Positions 20,617 through 30,299 are shown, counted from the stretch's first letter. The stretch is DNA of 64,000 nt from Pseudomonadota bacterium (GCA_023433305.1 JAEZCZ010000084.1:4860-68859); one strand, 5' to 3'. The notes: a model not told the origin generated them from the sequence alone. Program-made: numbers and translations.

Positions 20617-23600
20617 ATAGCTTGCATAAATTCGGGATCCGTAAGGCCGTTCTTCTTGCCAGTGCCGCCAGCAGCTTTGCGCTTGCCGGCCCGGTCATGG
20701 CGCAGGATGACACGAGTGCCGGCGACACCTTGGCGTCCGCGACTGAGGACGAGGCCCCGGCCATCATCGTCACTGGCTCGCGCATTCAGCGCCAAGATTA
20801 CAATGCCAACAGCCCGACCGTGACGGTCGACGAGGCGTTGCTCGAGAATTCTTCGACTGCCGCGCTTGAAGTCAACCTCAACAAGCTGCCGCAGTTCACT
20901 CCCGCACAGACCCCGCAGGCGGGCGCCGACATTCAGCCCACCGCCACCAACACGCCTGGCGCAGCCACGATTTCGCTTCGCGGCATCGGCGCCAACCGCA
21001 ATCTCGTGCTGCTCGACGGCCGGCGGGGCACCCCAGGAAACGCTTCGGGCGTCATCGATATTTCGACGATCCCATCGGCTGCCATCGAACGCGTCGAAAT
21101 CATCTCGGGCGGTGCTTCGTCGACATACGGCGCGGATGCCGTTGCCGGCGTCACCAACTTCATCCTCAAGAAGAACTTCCAAGGACTTGAGCTCGACGGT
21201 CAGATCGGCATCACGCAGGAGGGCGATGGCTTCGAGTACCAGTTCTCGGGCATCATGGGTTCGGACTTCGACGACGGACGCGGCAACGTCAGCCTAGCTA
21301 TGTCGATGAACACCCGAGAGGCCAATCTGCGCAGCTCGCGCAAATGGTACCAGGACATGTACGCCGATACGTCGACGACGGGCGGCTCGCAGTTCTTCAT
21401 CGATCAGCCCGGCATCCTCCTGGACGGCACGAACGGCAATTATGCATCGGCTCTGACCACGCTATTTCCCAATGGTCACTTCAGTCCAAACGTGCAGGGC
21501 ACGACCGTGTACGTCGACAACAACGGGAATCCGTTTGTCAACGGGTCGTTCTTTGATGCGGGCGGGATCTATGGGGCACCGTTTACGCGTTACGTGAACT
21601 ACTTCGGCAACACCGACACGGTCGACGGTTACAACTTCAAGGTCACCGACGCCGGCACCATGGTGCAGAACAACACCGACCTGATGCTTGTGTTGCCACT
21701 GACACGTTACAATTTCCTGGCCCGCGGCAACTACGAGATCAACGATTGGATCGGCGTGTTCGGTCAGGCTATGTTTAGCCACGTCAACACCGAGACGCGC
21801 AATGAGCCGGGCCCGATTACCGGCGGTTGGGGTGTGAGCATCGATCCTACGCTGCTCGATCGCGATCAGCTCCCCGACGGTCTATGGGACTTGCTCGACA
21901 GCCGCGACAATCCTGCCGCGCCGTTCGGCATCACCGCCATGATGCCAGACGACCGCGAGACCTTCACCGACGTGCTGACTTACAACGTCGTTGCTGGCCT
22001 CGAAGGAAGCATTCCAGGTACCGATTGGACTTGGGACGCGTCGGTCAACCACGGCGCTTCGATCACCACCGCGAAGCAGACCGGCATCTATTCGCTGAGC
22101 CGCCTGCGGACGGTTATGACCGCGCCGAATTTCGGCAAGGGCTTCAGCGCTACTGGCAACGCGGAATATGGCGGTTTCGGCGCTTCGACCGCGACCTGCA
22201 CAAGCGGCCTCAACCTCTTCCAACCTCCGGTTGGCGGCTTTTCGGAGGATTGCCTCGAGGCCATCCGCGCAGATCTGAAGAACCGTACTTACACGCGTCA
22301 GACGATCGTCGAGGCGAACACCCAGGGCAGCTTGCTGGAACTCCCTGCCGGCGAACTTCGCGCGGCGCTGGGTGCCAGCTATCGCGAACTCGACTTCGAG
22401 TTCACCAACGATACGCTGACCACGCAAGGTCGGTCTTTCGAAGATCAGGCACTTGGCATCTATCCCAGCGGCAATTCCGAAGGCTTCTTCGACGTGAAGG
22501 AAGTTTACGGCGAGTTGCTGATCCCGGTCCTTGCCGACATTCCAGCAATTCAGCAGCTGAATCTCGAACTCGGCGGTCGTATCTCCGACTACAGCACCAC
22601 GGGCACCAGTTATACCTACAAGATACTGGGCGACTGGGAGGTGACCGATTGGCTCCGCTTCCGGGGAGGATACAACCGCGCAGAACGCGCGCCGAACATC
22701 GCCGAACTCTATCTCGCGCGGCAGCAAACATTCGGTGTGAATACGCTCGGTGACCTGTGCTCGCTCGCCAACCCCGGACCGTACTCGGCCAATCCGGCGA
22801 ACGCGAATGGCGGCAACGTCTACCAAACGTGCCTTGCCATGATGCCGAATCAGCAGGCCTCTGACGCCTACTATGTGGGCGGACCCGGCCAGACGGACTC
22901 CTCGACGTTCGGCTTCGCGTGGCCGAGCGCAGTGGGTAACCCGAACCTGACCCCGGAGAAGGCAGACACCTGGACTGCCGGTATGGTTCTCCGTTCGCCG
23001 TTCGAAAGCCCGGTGTTGTCAAGCCTGCGCCTCGCGGTCGATTACTACAGCATCGGGGTCGAAGACGCGATCGGACAGCAAACCGTCGGCATCGTGTTGC
23101 GTAGTTGCTTCGATCCCGCACTCAATCCGCTTGTGGGCACCGACCCGGCCGCAGCCGCGCAAACGGCCGCTTGCCAGGCAATTTCCCGCAACGCGGTCAC
23201 GGGTGGGCTGGACAACGTGAACCTGACCTACGTCAACGCAGGCAGGTTCCGCGTGCAGGGCATCGACGCACAGCTCGATTGGGGAACCGATGTCGGACCG
23301 GGTAGGCTTAGCGCGAACGTCCAGTTCAGCTACCTGCTCTCGTTCAAAGCGGCAGAACTACCGGTCGATCCTCTGGTCGAGTATGCGGGCACTCAAGGCC
23401 CGACCTCAAGCGGTCTGAACGGCGGCAACTATGATTATCGCGTGTTCACTACGCTGAACTACAGCGTCGATCGCTTCTCGCTCGGCCTGCAGTGGCAGCA
23501 TTTGCCGTCGATCGAAGACGCGACCGAAGCTCTGTTCCCAACCGCCACGGTGGGGGCGCCTTCATATAACATCTTCCATCTCAACGGCAGCTACCGCGTA

Positions 23601-23786
23601 ACGGAAGACGTGAACCTGCGCTTCGGCGTGGATAACCTGTTCAACAAGGCTCCGCCGTTGACAGGTTACAACCCGTCCAACACGAATCCGCTTGCCACCG
23701 GTAACCTCATCGGCGGGAACCTCGGCACCGGGTTCTACGACGACAATGGTCGCCGCTTCTATCTGGGGGCGAATATCCGGTTCTAA
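20613..23786 (+). CDS. TonB-dependent outer-membrane receptor (paralog 1)
   Basis: A 1057-residue receptor. A signal peptide ends at PVMAQ (about residue 31). An IIVTGSRI segment, the usual start of the plug in sphingomonad receptors, comes next, then plug-domain motifs (LRGIGANRNLVLLDGRRGTP, RVEIISGGASSTYGADAVAG). A long 22-strand-type barrel ends in RRFYLGANIRF with terminal Phe. Such receptors import large substrates using the TonB-ExbBD proton motive force. It is very similar along its length to the next gene, indicating tandem duplication. The GTG start is preceded by AAGGGAG. The downstream reductase and tannase genes hint at an aromatic ester or glycoside as substrate (inference). Confidence 0.93.
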   Translation: MNSLHKFGIRKAVLLASAASSFALAGPVMAQDDTSAGDTLASATEDEAPAIIVTGSRIQRQDYNANSPTVTVDEALLENSSTAALEVNLNKLPQFTPAQTPQAGADIQPTATNTPGAATISLRGIGANRNLVLLDGRRGTPGNASGVIDISTIPSAAIERVEIISGGASSTYGADAVAGVTNFILKKNFQGLELDGQIGITQEGDGFEYQFSGIMGSDFDDGRGNVSLAMSMNTREANLRSSRKWYQDMYADTSTTGGSQFFIDQPGILLDGTNGNYASALTTLFPNGHFSPNVQGTTVYVDNNGNPFVNGSFFDAGGIYGAPFTRYVNYFGNTDTVDGYNFKVTDAGTMVQNNTDLMLVLPLTRYNFLARGNYEINDWIGVFGQAMFSHVNTETRNEPGPITGGWGVSIDPTLLDRDQLPDGLWDLLDSRDNPAAPFGITAMMPDDRETFTDVLTYNVVAGLEGSIPGTDWTWDASVNHGASITTAKQTGIYSLSRLRTVMTAPNFGKGFSATGNAEYGGFGASTATCTSGLNLFQPPVGGFSEDCLEAIRADLKNRTYTRQTIVEANTQGSLLELPAGELRAALGASYRELDFEFTNDTLTTQGRSFEDQALGIYPSGNSEGFFDVKEVYGELLIPVLADIPAIQQLNLELGGRISDYSTTGTSYTYKILGDWEVTDWLRFRGGYNRAERAPNIAELYLARQQTFGVNTLGDLCSLANPGPYSANPANANGGNVYQTCLAMMPNQQASDAYYVGGPGQTDSSTFGFAWPSAVGNPNLTPEKADTWTAGMVLRSPFESPVLSSLRLAVDYYSIGVEDAIGQQTVGIVLRSCFDPALNPLVGTDPAAAAQTAACQAISRNAVTGGLDNVNLTYVNAGRFRVQGIDAQLDWGTDVGPGRLSANVQFSYLLSFKAAELPVDPLVEYAGTQGPTSSGLNGGNYDYRVFTTLNYSVDRFSLGLQWQHLPSIEDATEALFPTATVGAPSYNIFHLNGSYRVTEDVNLRFGVDNLFNKAPPLTGYNPSNTNPLATGNLIGGNLGTGFYDDNGRRFYLGANIRF

Positions 23787-23806
23787 TCACCGGTCGTTCG
23801 TGATCA

Positions 23807-23834
23807 GAGGGTCCTCCGCACGCGGAGGACCCTC
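23807..23834 (+). terminator. Hairpin after the first TonB receptor
   Basis: A perfect 12-bp stem (23807-23818 with 23823-23834) with a 4-base loop lies 20 bases after the receptor stop. It has no U-run downstream, so it may attenuate or stabilise the message rather than terminate fully. Confidence 0.6.
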
Positions 23835-24165
23835 GTCCCGCCCAGCCTTTCCCACAGGGTGCCATCGGCCGGAGCGGAAAGATAAAAGCGATGCAGCGAC
23901 GCAACACCTGTTGCCCGCACGCAGAAGCGCCCCCTTCCACAAACGGCCGAAATCCGCCAGATGCGCACAGTCCTCCGGACTTCGGGCTGCTCAGATTTCG
24001 GACAAAATCACGCAACATTCCTGCGCGATCCCCCCTCCGCCGGACACATCTGAAGGGCGAGCCCGTCTCCCCGCCCTAGACACTGTCAAACACCGGTTAT
24101 AGGTATCTCGTTCTAAGCGGACCTCGCCGATTCCAAGACGAGGCCGCAAGGGAGGGATATTCCAA
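23835..24165 (+). other. Long leader/promoter region of the second TonB receptor
   Basis: No convincing gene is present. It shares with the first receptor leader the segment GACAAAATC (24001-24009) and the palindrome TAGACACTGTCAA (24077-24089), 76 bases apart here against 73 there. TTATAGG follows the palindrome after eight bases. The rest has diverged, which makes the shared elements stand out. Confidence 0.5.
24077..24089. promoter_or_regulatory. Shared palindromic element of receptor leader 2
   Basis: TAGACACTGTCAA, with core GACA-C-TGTC, differs by one base from the element at 20398-20410. It lies about 213 bases before the receptor start, and its relative placement matches leader 1. 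Confidence 0.5.
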
Positions 24166-24306
24166 ATGAATTTTGCGCAGACTCGCGCGATGGGGTGGCC
24201 AATTGGTTTTGGCTGCCTGAGCGCTTGCGCAATCCCTCAGGCTTTAAGCGGTTCTGGATGCCGGCAGCTTTGCCGGCCGAATTTCTGTGAAGGGAGCACA
24301 AAGTGA
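24166..24306 (+). CDS. Possible leader ORF coupled to the second TonB receptor
   Basis: A 46-codon ATG frame follows a strong AGGGAGG site at a 9-base distance, and its TGA stop overlaps the receptor's GTG start (GTGA). The predicted peptide begins MNFAQTRAMGWPIGFGCLSA, has five cysteines in total and no known domain. It matches the first leader frame in length, ribosome site and overlap, though not in sequence except just before the stop (NFCEGSTK against EFSKGSST), where the receptor's own ribosome site lies. It may be a regulatory leader or chance. Confidence 0.4.
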   Translation: MNFAQTRAMGWPIGFGCLSACAIPQALSGSGCRQLCRPNFCEGSTK

Positions 24307-27300
24307 GGAATTTGGAAAATACGGGGGTTTTCAAGGCCCTGCTGCTGGCGGGTTGTGCTGGAACGATCACCTTGGCCACGCCAGCGATGGCGCAAGACGC
24401 CGACGATCAACCGGGCGATGTTCTGACTTCGCCGCAAGAAGCGGCGGCCGAAGGCGAAGGTCCGAACATTGTCGTGACCGGTTCGCGTATCGCGCGCCCG
24501 GACTTCAACTCCAACAGCCCCGCCGTGTCCGTGGATGAAGCTCTCTTGGAGAACTCCTCGACGGCCGCGCTCGAAACCAATCTCAACAAGCTGCCACAGT
24601 TCGTTCCGGCCCAGACGCCGACCGCGGGCGGCGACATCCAGCCGACCGCGACGAATACTCCTGGCGCGGCGACCGTGTCGCTGCGCGGTATCGGCGCAAA
24701 CCGCAACCTCGTGCTGCTCGACGGTCGCCGGTCGACCCCCGGCAACGCTTCGGGCGTAACCGACATCAGCACAATTCCGTCGGCCGCGATCGAGCGCGTC
24801 GAAATCATCTCGGGCGGTGCTTCGGCCACGTACGGCGCGGACGCCATCGCCGGCGTGACCAACTTCATCCTGAAGAAAAACTTCCAGGGGCTGGAACTGG
24901 ATGGTCAGCTTGGCATCACCCAGGAGGGCGATGGCTTCGAGTACCAGTTATCGGGCATCATGGGTGCGGACTTCGACGATGGTCGCGGCAACGTTAGTCT
25001 CGCAATGTCCATCAATACCCGCGAGGCGAACTTCCAGCGCGACCGCGACTGGTACCAGGATCTGTGGAACGATCCATCGACCGCCTCGGGCGCTCAGTTC
25101 TTCATCAATCGGCCGGGAATCAATTTCGGGTTCGGCAACCTGCCGGACTTTTCGCTGGTATTCCCGGACGCCAACCCAGCAATTCCTGCAGCCGGCACGA
25201 CCGTTTACACCAACACGGACGGCTCCGCCTTCACGAACGGCTTCGGCGCGCGTGGCGGCGTTCCTAACTTCAATTCATGGGACTCGGGTCGCTACAAGCT
25301 GACCGACAACGGGACGCTTTCGCAAATCAACGATCGCTTCTATCTAATCCTGCCCCTGACGCGTTACAACGCATTTGCTCGCGGCAACTACGAGATCAAC
25401 GACTGGGTCGGCGTGTTCGGGCAGGCGTTGTTCAGTCACGTCGAGACATACACTCGAAATGAACCCGGCCCCATCTTCGCGGGCTGGGGTGTAGATGTGG
25501 ATCCCGACACTCTCGACCGGGATCAACTGCCGACCGATCTTTGGACCTTGCTGGATAGTCGCCGCAGGCCAGCACGTCTCGGCGAAGCTGGCTACATTAT
25601 GCCAACCGCGGAGGAGCCAAACCCGACACAGCCTATTATCTCCGGAGCCGGTGATCCGTTCACTTTGACTGCCCTGCTGCCGGATGATCGCGAAACCTTC
25701 ACCGACGTGATGACCTACAACATCATGGCCGGCTTTGAAGGCTCGGTGCCAGGCACTGACTGGACCTGGGAAGCCTACGTCAACCACGGCGTCTCAGACA
25801 CCTTCGCACGGCAGACGGGCGTGTATTCACTCTCACGCCTGCGGACCGTTCTGCAGTCCGGCAATTTCGGCCGAGGCTTCGAGCGGCAAGGTAATGCAGT
25901 CCAAGGTGGATTTGGCGCATCGACCGCCACCTGTACCAGCGGCCTCAATTTCTACCTCCCACCGCCCGGAGGCTTCTCGGAAGACTGCCTCGAAGCAGTG
26001 CGCGCAGATCTGAAGAACCGCTCGGAGATGCGTCAGACAATCGTGGAGACGAACGTACAAGGCGGCCTTTTCGAACTGCCGGCAGGAACCCTCCGCTTCG
26101 CGTTGGGCGCAAGCTATCGTGAGAACGAATACGAGTTCCTGAACGATACTCTGACGACGCAGGGTCGTTCCTTCGAAGACCAGGCGCTCGGCATCTATCC
26201 GAGCGGCAACTCCTTCGGCTATTTCGACGTCAAGGAAGTGTACGGCGAACTCCTGATTCCGGTGCTTGCGGACATCCCGTTCATCCAGGAATTGAATCTG
26301 GAAGTCGGCGGCCGCATGTCGGACTACAGCACGACTGGAACGAGCTGGACGTACAAGGTCCTTGGTGACTGGTCGGTCACCGACTGGCTGCGGTTCCGTG
26401 GCGGCTTCAACCGGGCCGAACGCTCACCGAACATTGGTGAACTCTTCTTGCCTCCGCAGCAGACGTTCGGTTTCAACAACGTGGGCGACGCTTGTGCCGT
26501 GGGCAACCCGGCTCCGTTCTCCGCCAATCCGGCAACCAATCCGAATGCGGCCAACGTGGAAGCGATGTGCCGGATCCTCATGAATGCTTCGGGGGATCCA
26601 ACTGCAGACAACTTCTTCTATCTGCAGGACGAGGATGGGACGTACGTCAACGGCGCCGGCAGCACGGCCACTGGCGGCTTCGCGTTCCCGACGACGGTCG
26701 GCAATCCGAACTTGTCGCCGGAAACCGCAGATACATGGACGGCAGGTTTCGTGATCCAATCCCCGGTCTCCGGCGGCGTGCTTTCGCGTCTCCGTCTCTC
26801 TGTCGACTGGTTCAATATCCGCGTCGAAGATGCGATCGGAGCTCAATCGATCGGCGTGGCTCAAAGGCAATGCTTCGATCCGTTCTACAATCCTGCCGCA
26901 GGCACCGACCCCGCCGCTGCAGCGGCAAACCCGTTCTGTCAGAACATCACTCGTAATGCGCAGAACGGCGGTTTGGGCAACGTGTTCGTGACCTACGCGA
27001 ATAACGGCCGGTTCGAGATCGAAGGCGTCGACTTCCAGCTCGATTGGGGCATGGACATCGGCCCAGGCACTCTGACCGTCAACTCGCTGCTCAACTGGCT
27101 GCGTCATCTCAAGGTGGCGGAGTTACCAACCGACGCCATGGTCGATTACGCCGGAACCAACGGCACGACCGTGCTCGGCTTGAACAGCGGTGCGTACGAC
27201 TATCGCGTGTTCACGACGGTCGGCTATAGCGTGGGACCGGCGCGGATCGCAGTCCAGTGGCAGCACCTGCCGAGCATCGAAGATAGCGCCGAGGCCATCC

Positions 27301-27554
27301 TCGGGCCCACGCCGACGACGGGAACTCCGTCGTACAACATCTTCCATCTGAACGGCAGCTACCAGGTGACCGAGGACATCGGCCTTCGCTTTGGCGTCGA
27401 AAACCTGTTCAACAAGGCACCGCCGATTTCCGGCATCAACGTCGACAACACGCAGCCGGAAATCGATGGCAACCTGCCGGGTGGTGGTTTCCCTGGTGCA
27501 TTCTACGACACCAACGGTCGCCGTTTCTATCTGGGAGCCAACATCCGCTTCTAA
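24303..27554 (+). CDS. TonB-dependent outer-membrane receptor (paralog 2)
   Basis: A 1083-residue paralog of the preceding receptor. A signal peptide ends at PAMAQ, then comes NIVVTGSRIARPDFNSNSPA, a plug with the same LRGIGANRNLVLLDGRR and ISGGASATYGADAIAG motifs, and a barrel ending RRFYLGANIRF. Large blocks are identical to paralog 1 (for example TNFILKKNFQGLELDGQ). Differences cluster in presumed extracellular loops, such as an insertion around residues 425-450 (RRRPARLGEAGYIMPTAEEP), which suggests related but distinct ligands. The GTG start is preceded by AAGGGAG, and a strong terminator follows at 27580. Confidence 0.93.
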   Translation: MRNLENTGVFKALLLAGCAGTITLATPAMAQDADDQPGDVLTSPQEAAAEGEGPNIVVTGSRIARPDFNSNSPAVSVDEALLENSSTAALETNLNKLPQFVPAQTPTAGGDIQPTATNTPGAATVSLRGIGANRNLVLLDGRRSTPGNASGVTDISTIPSAAIERVEIISGGASATYGADAIAGVTNFILKKNFQGLELDGQLGITQEGDGFEYQLSGIMGADFDDGRGNVSLAMSINTREANFQRDRDWYQDLWNDPSTASGAQFFINRPGINFGFGNLPDFSLVFPDANPAIPAAGTTVYTNTDGSAFTNGFGARGGVPNFNSWDSGRYKLTDNGTLSQINDRFYLILPLTRYNAFARGNYEINDWVGVFGQALFSHVETYTRNEPGPIFAGWGVDVDPDTLDRDQLPTDLWTLLDSRRRPARLGEAGYIMPTAEEPNPTQPIISGAGDPFTLTALLPDDRETFTDVMTYNIMAGFEGSVPGTDWTWEAYVNHGVSDTFARQTGVYSLSRLRTVLQSGNFGRGFERQGNAVQGGFGASTATCTSGLNFYLPPPGGFSEDCLEAVRADLKNRSEMRQTIVETNVQGGLFELPAGTLRFALGASYRENEYEFLNDTLTTQGRSFEDQALGIYPSGNSFGYFDVKEVYGELLIPVLADIPFIQELNLEVGGRMSDYSTTGTSWTYKVLGDWSVTDWLRFRGGFNRAERSPNIGELFLPPQQTFGFNNVGDACAVGNPAPFSANPATNPNAANVEAMCRILMNASGDPTADNFFYLQDEDGTYVNGAGSTATGGFAFPTTVGNPNLSPETADTWTAGFVIQSPVSGGVLSRLRLSVDWFNIRVEDAIGAQSIGVAQRQCFDPFYNPAAGTDPAAAAANPFCQNITRNAQNGGLGNVFVTYANNGRFEIEGVDFQLDWGMDIGPGTLTVNSLLNWLRHLKVAELPTDAMVDYAGTNGTTVLGLNSGAYDYRVFTTVGYSVGPARIAVQWQHLPSIEDSAEAILGPTPTTGTPSYNIFHLNGSYQVTEDIGLRFGVENLFNKAPPISGINVDNTQPEIDGNLPGGGFPGAFYDTNGRRFYLGANIRF

Positions 27555-27579
27555 ACGAGACGATCATCTAGAAACACTT

Positions 27580-27613
27580 GGGCCCTCCCCTCACGGGAGG
27601 GCCCTTTTCTTTG
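27580..27613 (+). terminator. Rho-independent terminator after the second TonB receptor
   Basis: A 10-bp stem (27580-27589 with 27595-27604) with a 5-base loop is followed by TTTTCTTTG. It lies 25 bases after the receptor stop and separates the receptor from the reductase gene. Confidence 0.88.
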
Positions 27614-27695
27614 CGCGTGACACTCAAGGATAAACGCTGGACATTCGCAGCCAAGCCGCTCCACTCTTGCCCGCAAACAACAATGGGAGAGCCTC

Positions 27696-28685
27696 ATGAG
27701 CCGTGCCATTCGCATCCACACCCTCGGCGGCCCCGAAGTGCTCCAGATCGAGAACGTCGAGGTTGGCGAACCCGGCCGCGGCGAGGTTCGGATTCGCGTG
27801 GAGGCGGTCGGGCTCAATCGCGCCGAAGCGATGTACCGCGCCGGGCGTTATCCGGTGAAGCCACAGCTTCCGAGCCTGATCGGATACGAAGGCGTGGGCA
27901 CGATCGAAGCGCTTGGCGCCGACGTGCCGGGTTTCTTCGTCGGCGACCGGGTCTGCGTGCTCCCGATGATCCAGCAGGGGCAATACGGCATCTGGGCGGA
28001 GCAGGCGATCGTGCCAGCGCGCATCCTGCTACCCGCCCCTCCTGGCCTGTCCCCTGCCGAGGCGGCTTCGATCTGGATGCAGTTCATGACGGCCTTCGCG
28101 CTGATCGAAGTGGCGAATATCGGCATCGGCGACGGCGTTATCATCCGCGCCGCCTCCTCGAGCGTGGGAATCGCCGCGATCCAGCTCGCCAATTGGGCTG
28201 GATCGATCTCGATCGCTTGCACGCGCACCGGCGACAAACGGCCGGCGCTGCTCGACCACGGCGCCGCCCACGTCGTTGCCACTGAGGAAGAAGACCTCGT
28301 GGCCAGGGTGATGGAAATTACCGGCGGCAAAGGCGCGCGGACAGCTTTCGACCCCGTGGGCGGCCCCTATGTCGAAACGCTGGCCCAAGCCCTCGCCGAG
28401 CGCGGCATTCTGTTCATCTACGGCGGATTGAGCGAGCAGGCGACACCCTATCCCCACTGGCCGTGCGCCTTCAAAGGATTGTCGATGCGCGGTTGGATCG
28501 CCAGCGAGATCTGGAACCATCCGCACCGCTACAAGGCGGCGCAGGAGAAAATCCTGGCGGGGCTCGCCAGCGGCCACCTCAAGCCGGTGATCGCAAAGAC
28601 GTTCAACGGCCTCGAAGAAATCCGCGCCGCCAACGAATATCTAGAATCGAACCAGCAGATCGGCAAAGTCGTGGTGACGCTGTGA
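27696..28685 (+). CDS. Quinone-oxidoreductase-like medium-chain dehydrogenase (zeta-crystallin type)
   Basis: A 329-residue NAD(P)-dependent MDR-superfamily protein. The GroES-like N-terminal domain has VEAVGLNRAEAMYRAG and GYEGVGTIEALG but lacks the catalytic zinc ligands of alcohol dehydrogenases, pointing to a quinone/enone reductase. The Rossmann region contains IIRAASSSVGIAAIQLANWAG, where the usual GAAGGVG loop is AASSSVG, a variant found in some fungal and bacterial members. FDPVGGPYVETLAQAL is family-typical. It overlaps the tannase gene by four bases (GTGA), so the two are probably one operon acting on aromatic substrates (inference). Confidence 0.82.
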   Translation: MSRAIRIHTLGGPEVLQIENVEVGEPGRGEVRIRVEAVGLNRAEAMYRAGRYPVKPQLPSLIGYEGVGTIEALGADVPGFFVGDRVCVLPMIQQGQYGIWAEQAIVPARILLPAPPGLSPAEAASIWMQFMTAFALIEVANIGIGDGVIIRAASSSVGIAAIQLANWAGSISIACTRTGDKRPALLDHGAAHVVATEEEDLVARVMEITGGKGARTAFDPVGGPYVETLAQALAERGILFIYGGLSEQATPYPHWPCAFKGLSMRGWIASEIWNHPHRYKAAQEKILAGLASGHLKPVIAKTFNGLEEIRAANEYLESNQQIGKVVVTL

Positions 28686-30259
28686 CGAAGCGCACCCTCG
28701 CCCTCGGCGTCCTGCTCGCCGGCGCAGCCTCGGTCGCCTCGCCGGGGGCTTCGCAATCGACGCCCGCGGGTAAGCGGTGCGAGGCCATGGCGGGAGTGGA
28801 ACTACGCCCCGGTCTCACCATCACACGCGCCCGGCACGTTTCCGCTTCGGCCGTGCGCGCGTCCACCGATCCCGGCATGCCACCAACCCCCGCGCTTCCC
28901 GCTCATTGCCGCGTCGAGGGCAAGATCGACCCGCACACGGGCGTCGATGGCAGAGACTACGCGATCGGCTTTGCGCTCGCGCTTCCGGACGAGTGGAACG
29001 GCCGGTTTCTGCTCCAGGGCGGCGGCGGGCTGAACGGCAGCGTCCGCGAGCCGATAGGGCCAGTGGCTGCGGGGGATCGGCCGGCCCTCGCCCGTGGATT
29101 CGCGGTGATCAGCCATGACAGCGGGCACGAAGGCGCCGTATTCGACGATTCGTTCATGGACGACCAACGCGCCGCGCTCGATTTCGCCGAAGCGTCGGTT
29201 CGCACGGTGACTGTGGCCGGCAAGGCCCTCACCGAGCGGTTCTATGGCCGGGCGATCCATCACAGCTACATGACCGGTTGCTCCACCGGCGGCCGCGAAG
29301 GCATGCTTGCCGCGCAGCGCTATCCCGAGCTCTTCGATGGCATCGTGGTGGGGGCGCCTGCCATGCGTACCGGCCATTCGAACCTCGCGATCGAATACGC
29401 GGCGGTGCAATTCAATCAGGCAGCTCCAAAGGATTCCAACGGGCAACCCTTGCCCGATCGCATCTTCTCAGCTGCCGATCGCGCGACGATCCACAAGGGC
29501 ATGCTGGCCCAATGCGACAGTCTCGACGGCCGGGCGGACGGGATGATCATGAACGTTGCGCAATGCCGTTTTCAGCCCGTCGAACTGCAATGTCGCGCCG
29601 ACAAAGCCGACGGCTGCCTAAGCGGTGCCCAGGTCAAGGCGATGGAGCTCGCCTTCGCAGGCCCGCGCAATGCGGCCGGTCATCCTGTTTATGTGCCCGT
29701 CCCCTATGACACGGGCATCGTGTTGACCGGCCCAGGCCTGCCTGGCTATCTTCCAACCGGCGCCGACGGCGTGTTCGGACCCGCGACTCAAGCGCTGTCC
29801 ATCGACATCGATGCGCGATTGCGCACGATCGAGGCGGATGCTGCCCAGCGCCTGACCGACACGAACGTCTGGACCGATCTCGACACGTTTCTGGGTCGGG
29901 GCGGCAAGATCCTGTTCTTCCACGGAGTCAGCGATCCGTGGTTCTCGGCCTTCGACAGTTGGGACTACTGGCAGCGCGCCGCCGAGACCAACGGCGCGGC
30001 CTTCACCGAAGCGAGCCGATACTACATGAACCCAGGAATGATGCATTGCTCCGGCGGCAACGCCTACGACAGCTTCGATCTGCTCGGACCGTTGGTCGAC
30101 TGGATCGAACAGGGCCACGCACCCGCGGATCTCACCGCCAGCCGCTCCGACGGCAGCGCCAGAATCCCGCTTTGCCCTCATCCTTCCTATCCGCACTACC
30201 AAGGCGGAGACCCGGCCAAGGCCGAAAGCTATGCGTGCCGAGCCCCGAGCGAGACCTGA
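28682..30259 (+). CDS. Exported tannase/feruloyl-esterase family protein
   Basis: A 525-residue alpha/beta hydrolase of the tannase family, which cleaves galloyl or feruloyl esters. A signal peptide covers about residues 1-25 (LALGVLLAGAASVASPGASQ). The nucleophile motif is GCSTGG with S201, the acid region is FFHGVSDPWFSAFDSW, and the catalytic His lies in GMMHCSGG. The cysteines flanking Ser (GCS) and His (HCS) form the disulfide typical of this family. GGGGLNGSV supplies the oxyanion region. I chose the GTG overlapping the previous stop because the longer frame has no export signal. A periplasmic location is likely, fitting substrate import by the upstream receptors. Confidence 0.88.
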   Translation: MTKRTLALGVLLAGAASVASPGASQSTPAGKRCEAMAGVELRPGLTITRARHVSASAVRASTDPGMPPTPALPAHCRVEGKIDPHTGVDGRDYAIGFALALPDEWNGRFLLQGGGGLNGSVREPIGPVAAGDRPALARGFAVISHDSGHEGAVFDDSFMDDQRAALDFAEASVRTVTVAGKALTERFYGRAIHHSYMTGCSTGGREGMLAAQRYPELFDGIVVGAPAMRTGHSNLAIEYAAVQFNQAAPKDSNGQPLPDRIFSAADRATIHKGMLAQCDSLDGRADGMIMNVAQCRFQPVELQCRADKADGCLSGAQVKAMELAFAGPRNAAGHPVYVPVPYDTGIVLTGPGLPGYLPTGADGVFGPATQALSIDIDARLRTIEADAAQRLTDTNVWTDLDTFLGRGGKILFFHGVSDPWFSAFDSWDYWQRAAETNGAAFTEASRYYMNPGMMHCSGGNAYDSFDLLGPLVDWIEQGHAPADLTASRSDGSARIPLCPHPSYPHYQGGDPAKAESYACRAPSET

Positions 30260-30299
30260 TTGCCTCAGCCCGCCCCCTCCCCTAAACGAACGCCCGCGT

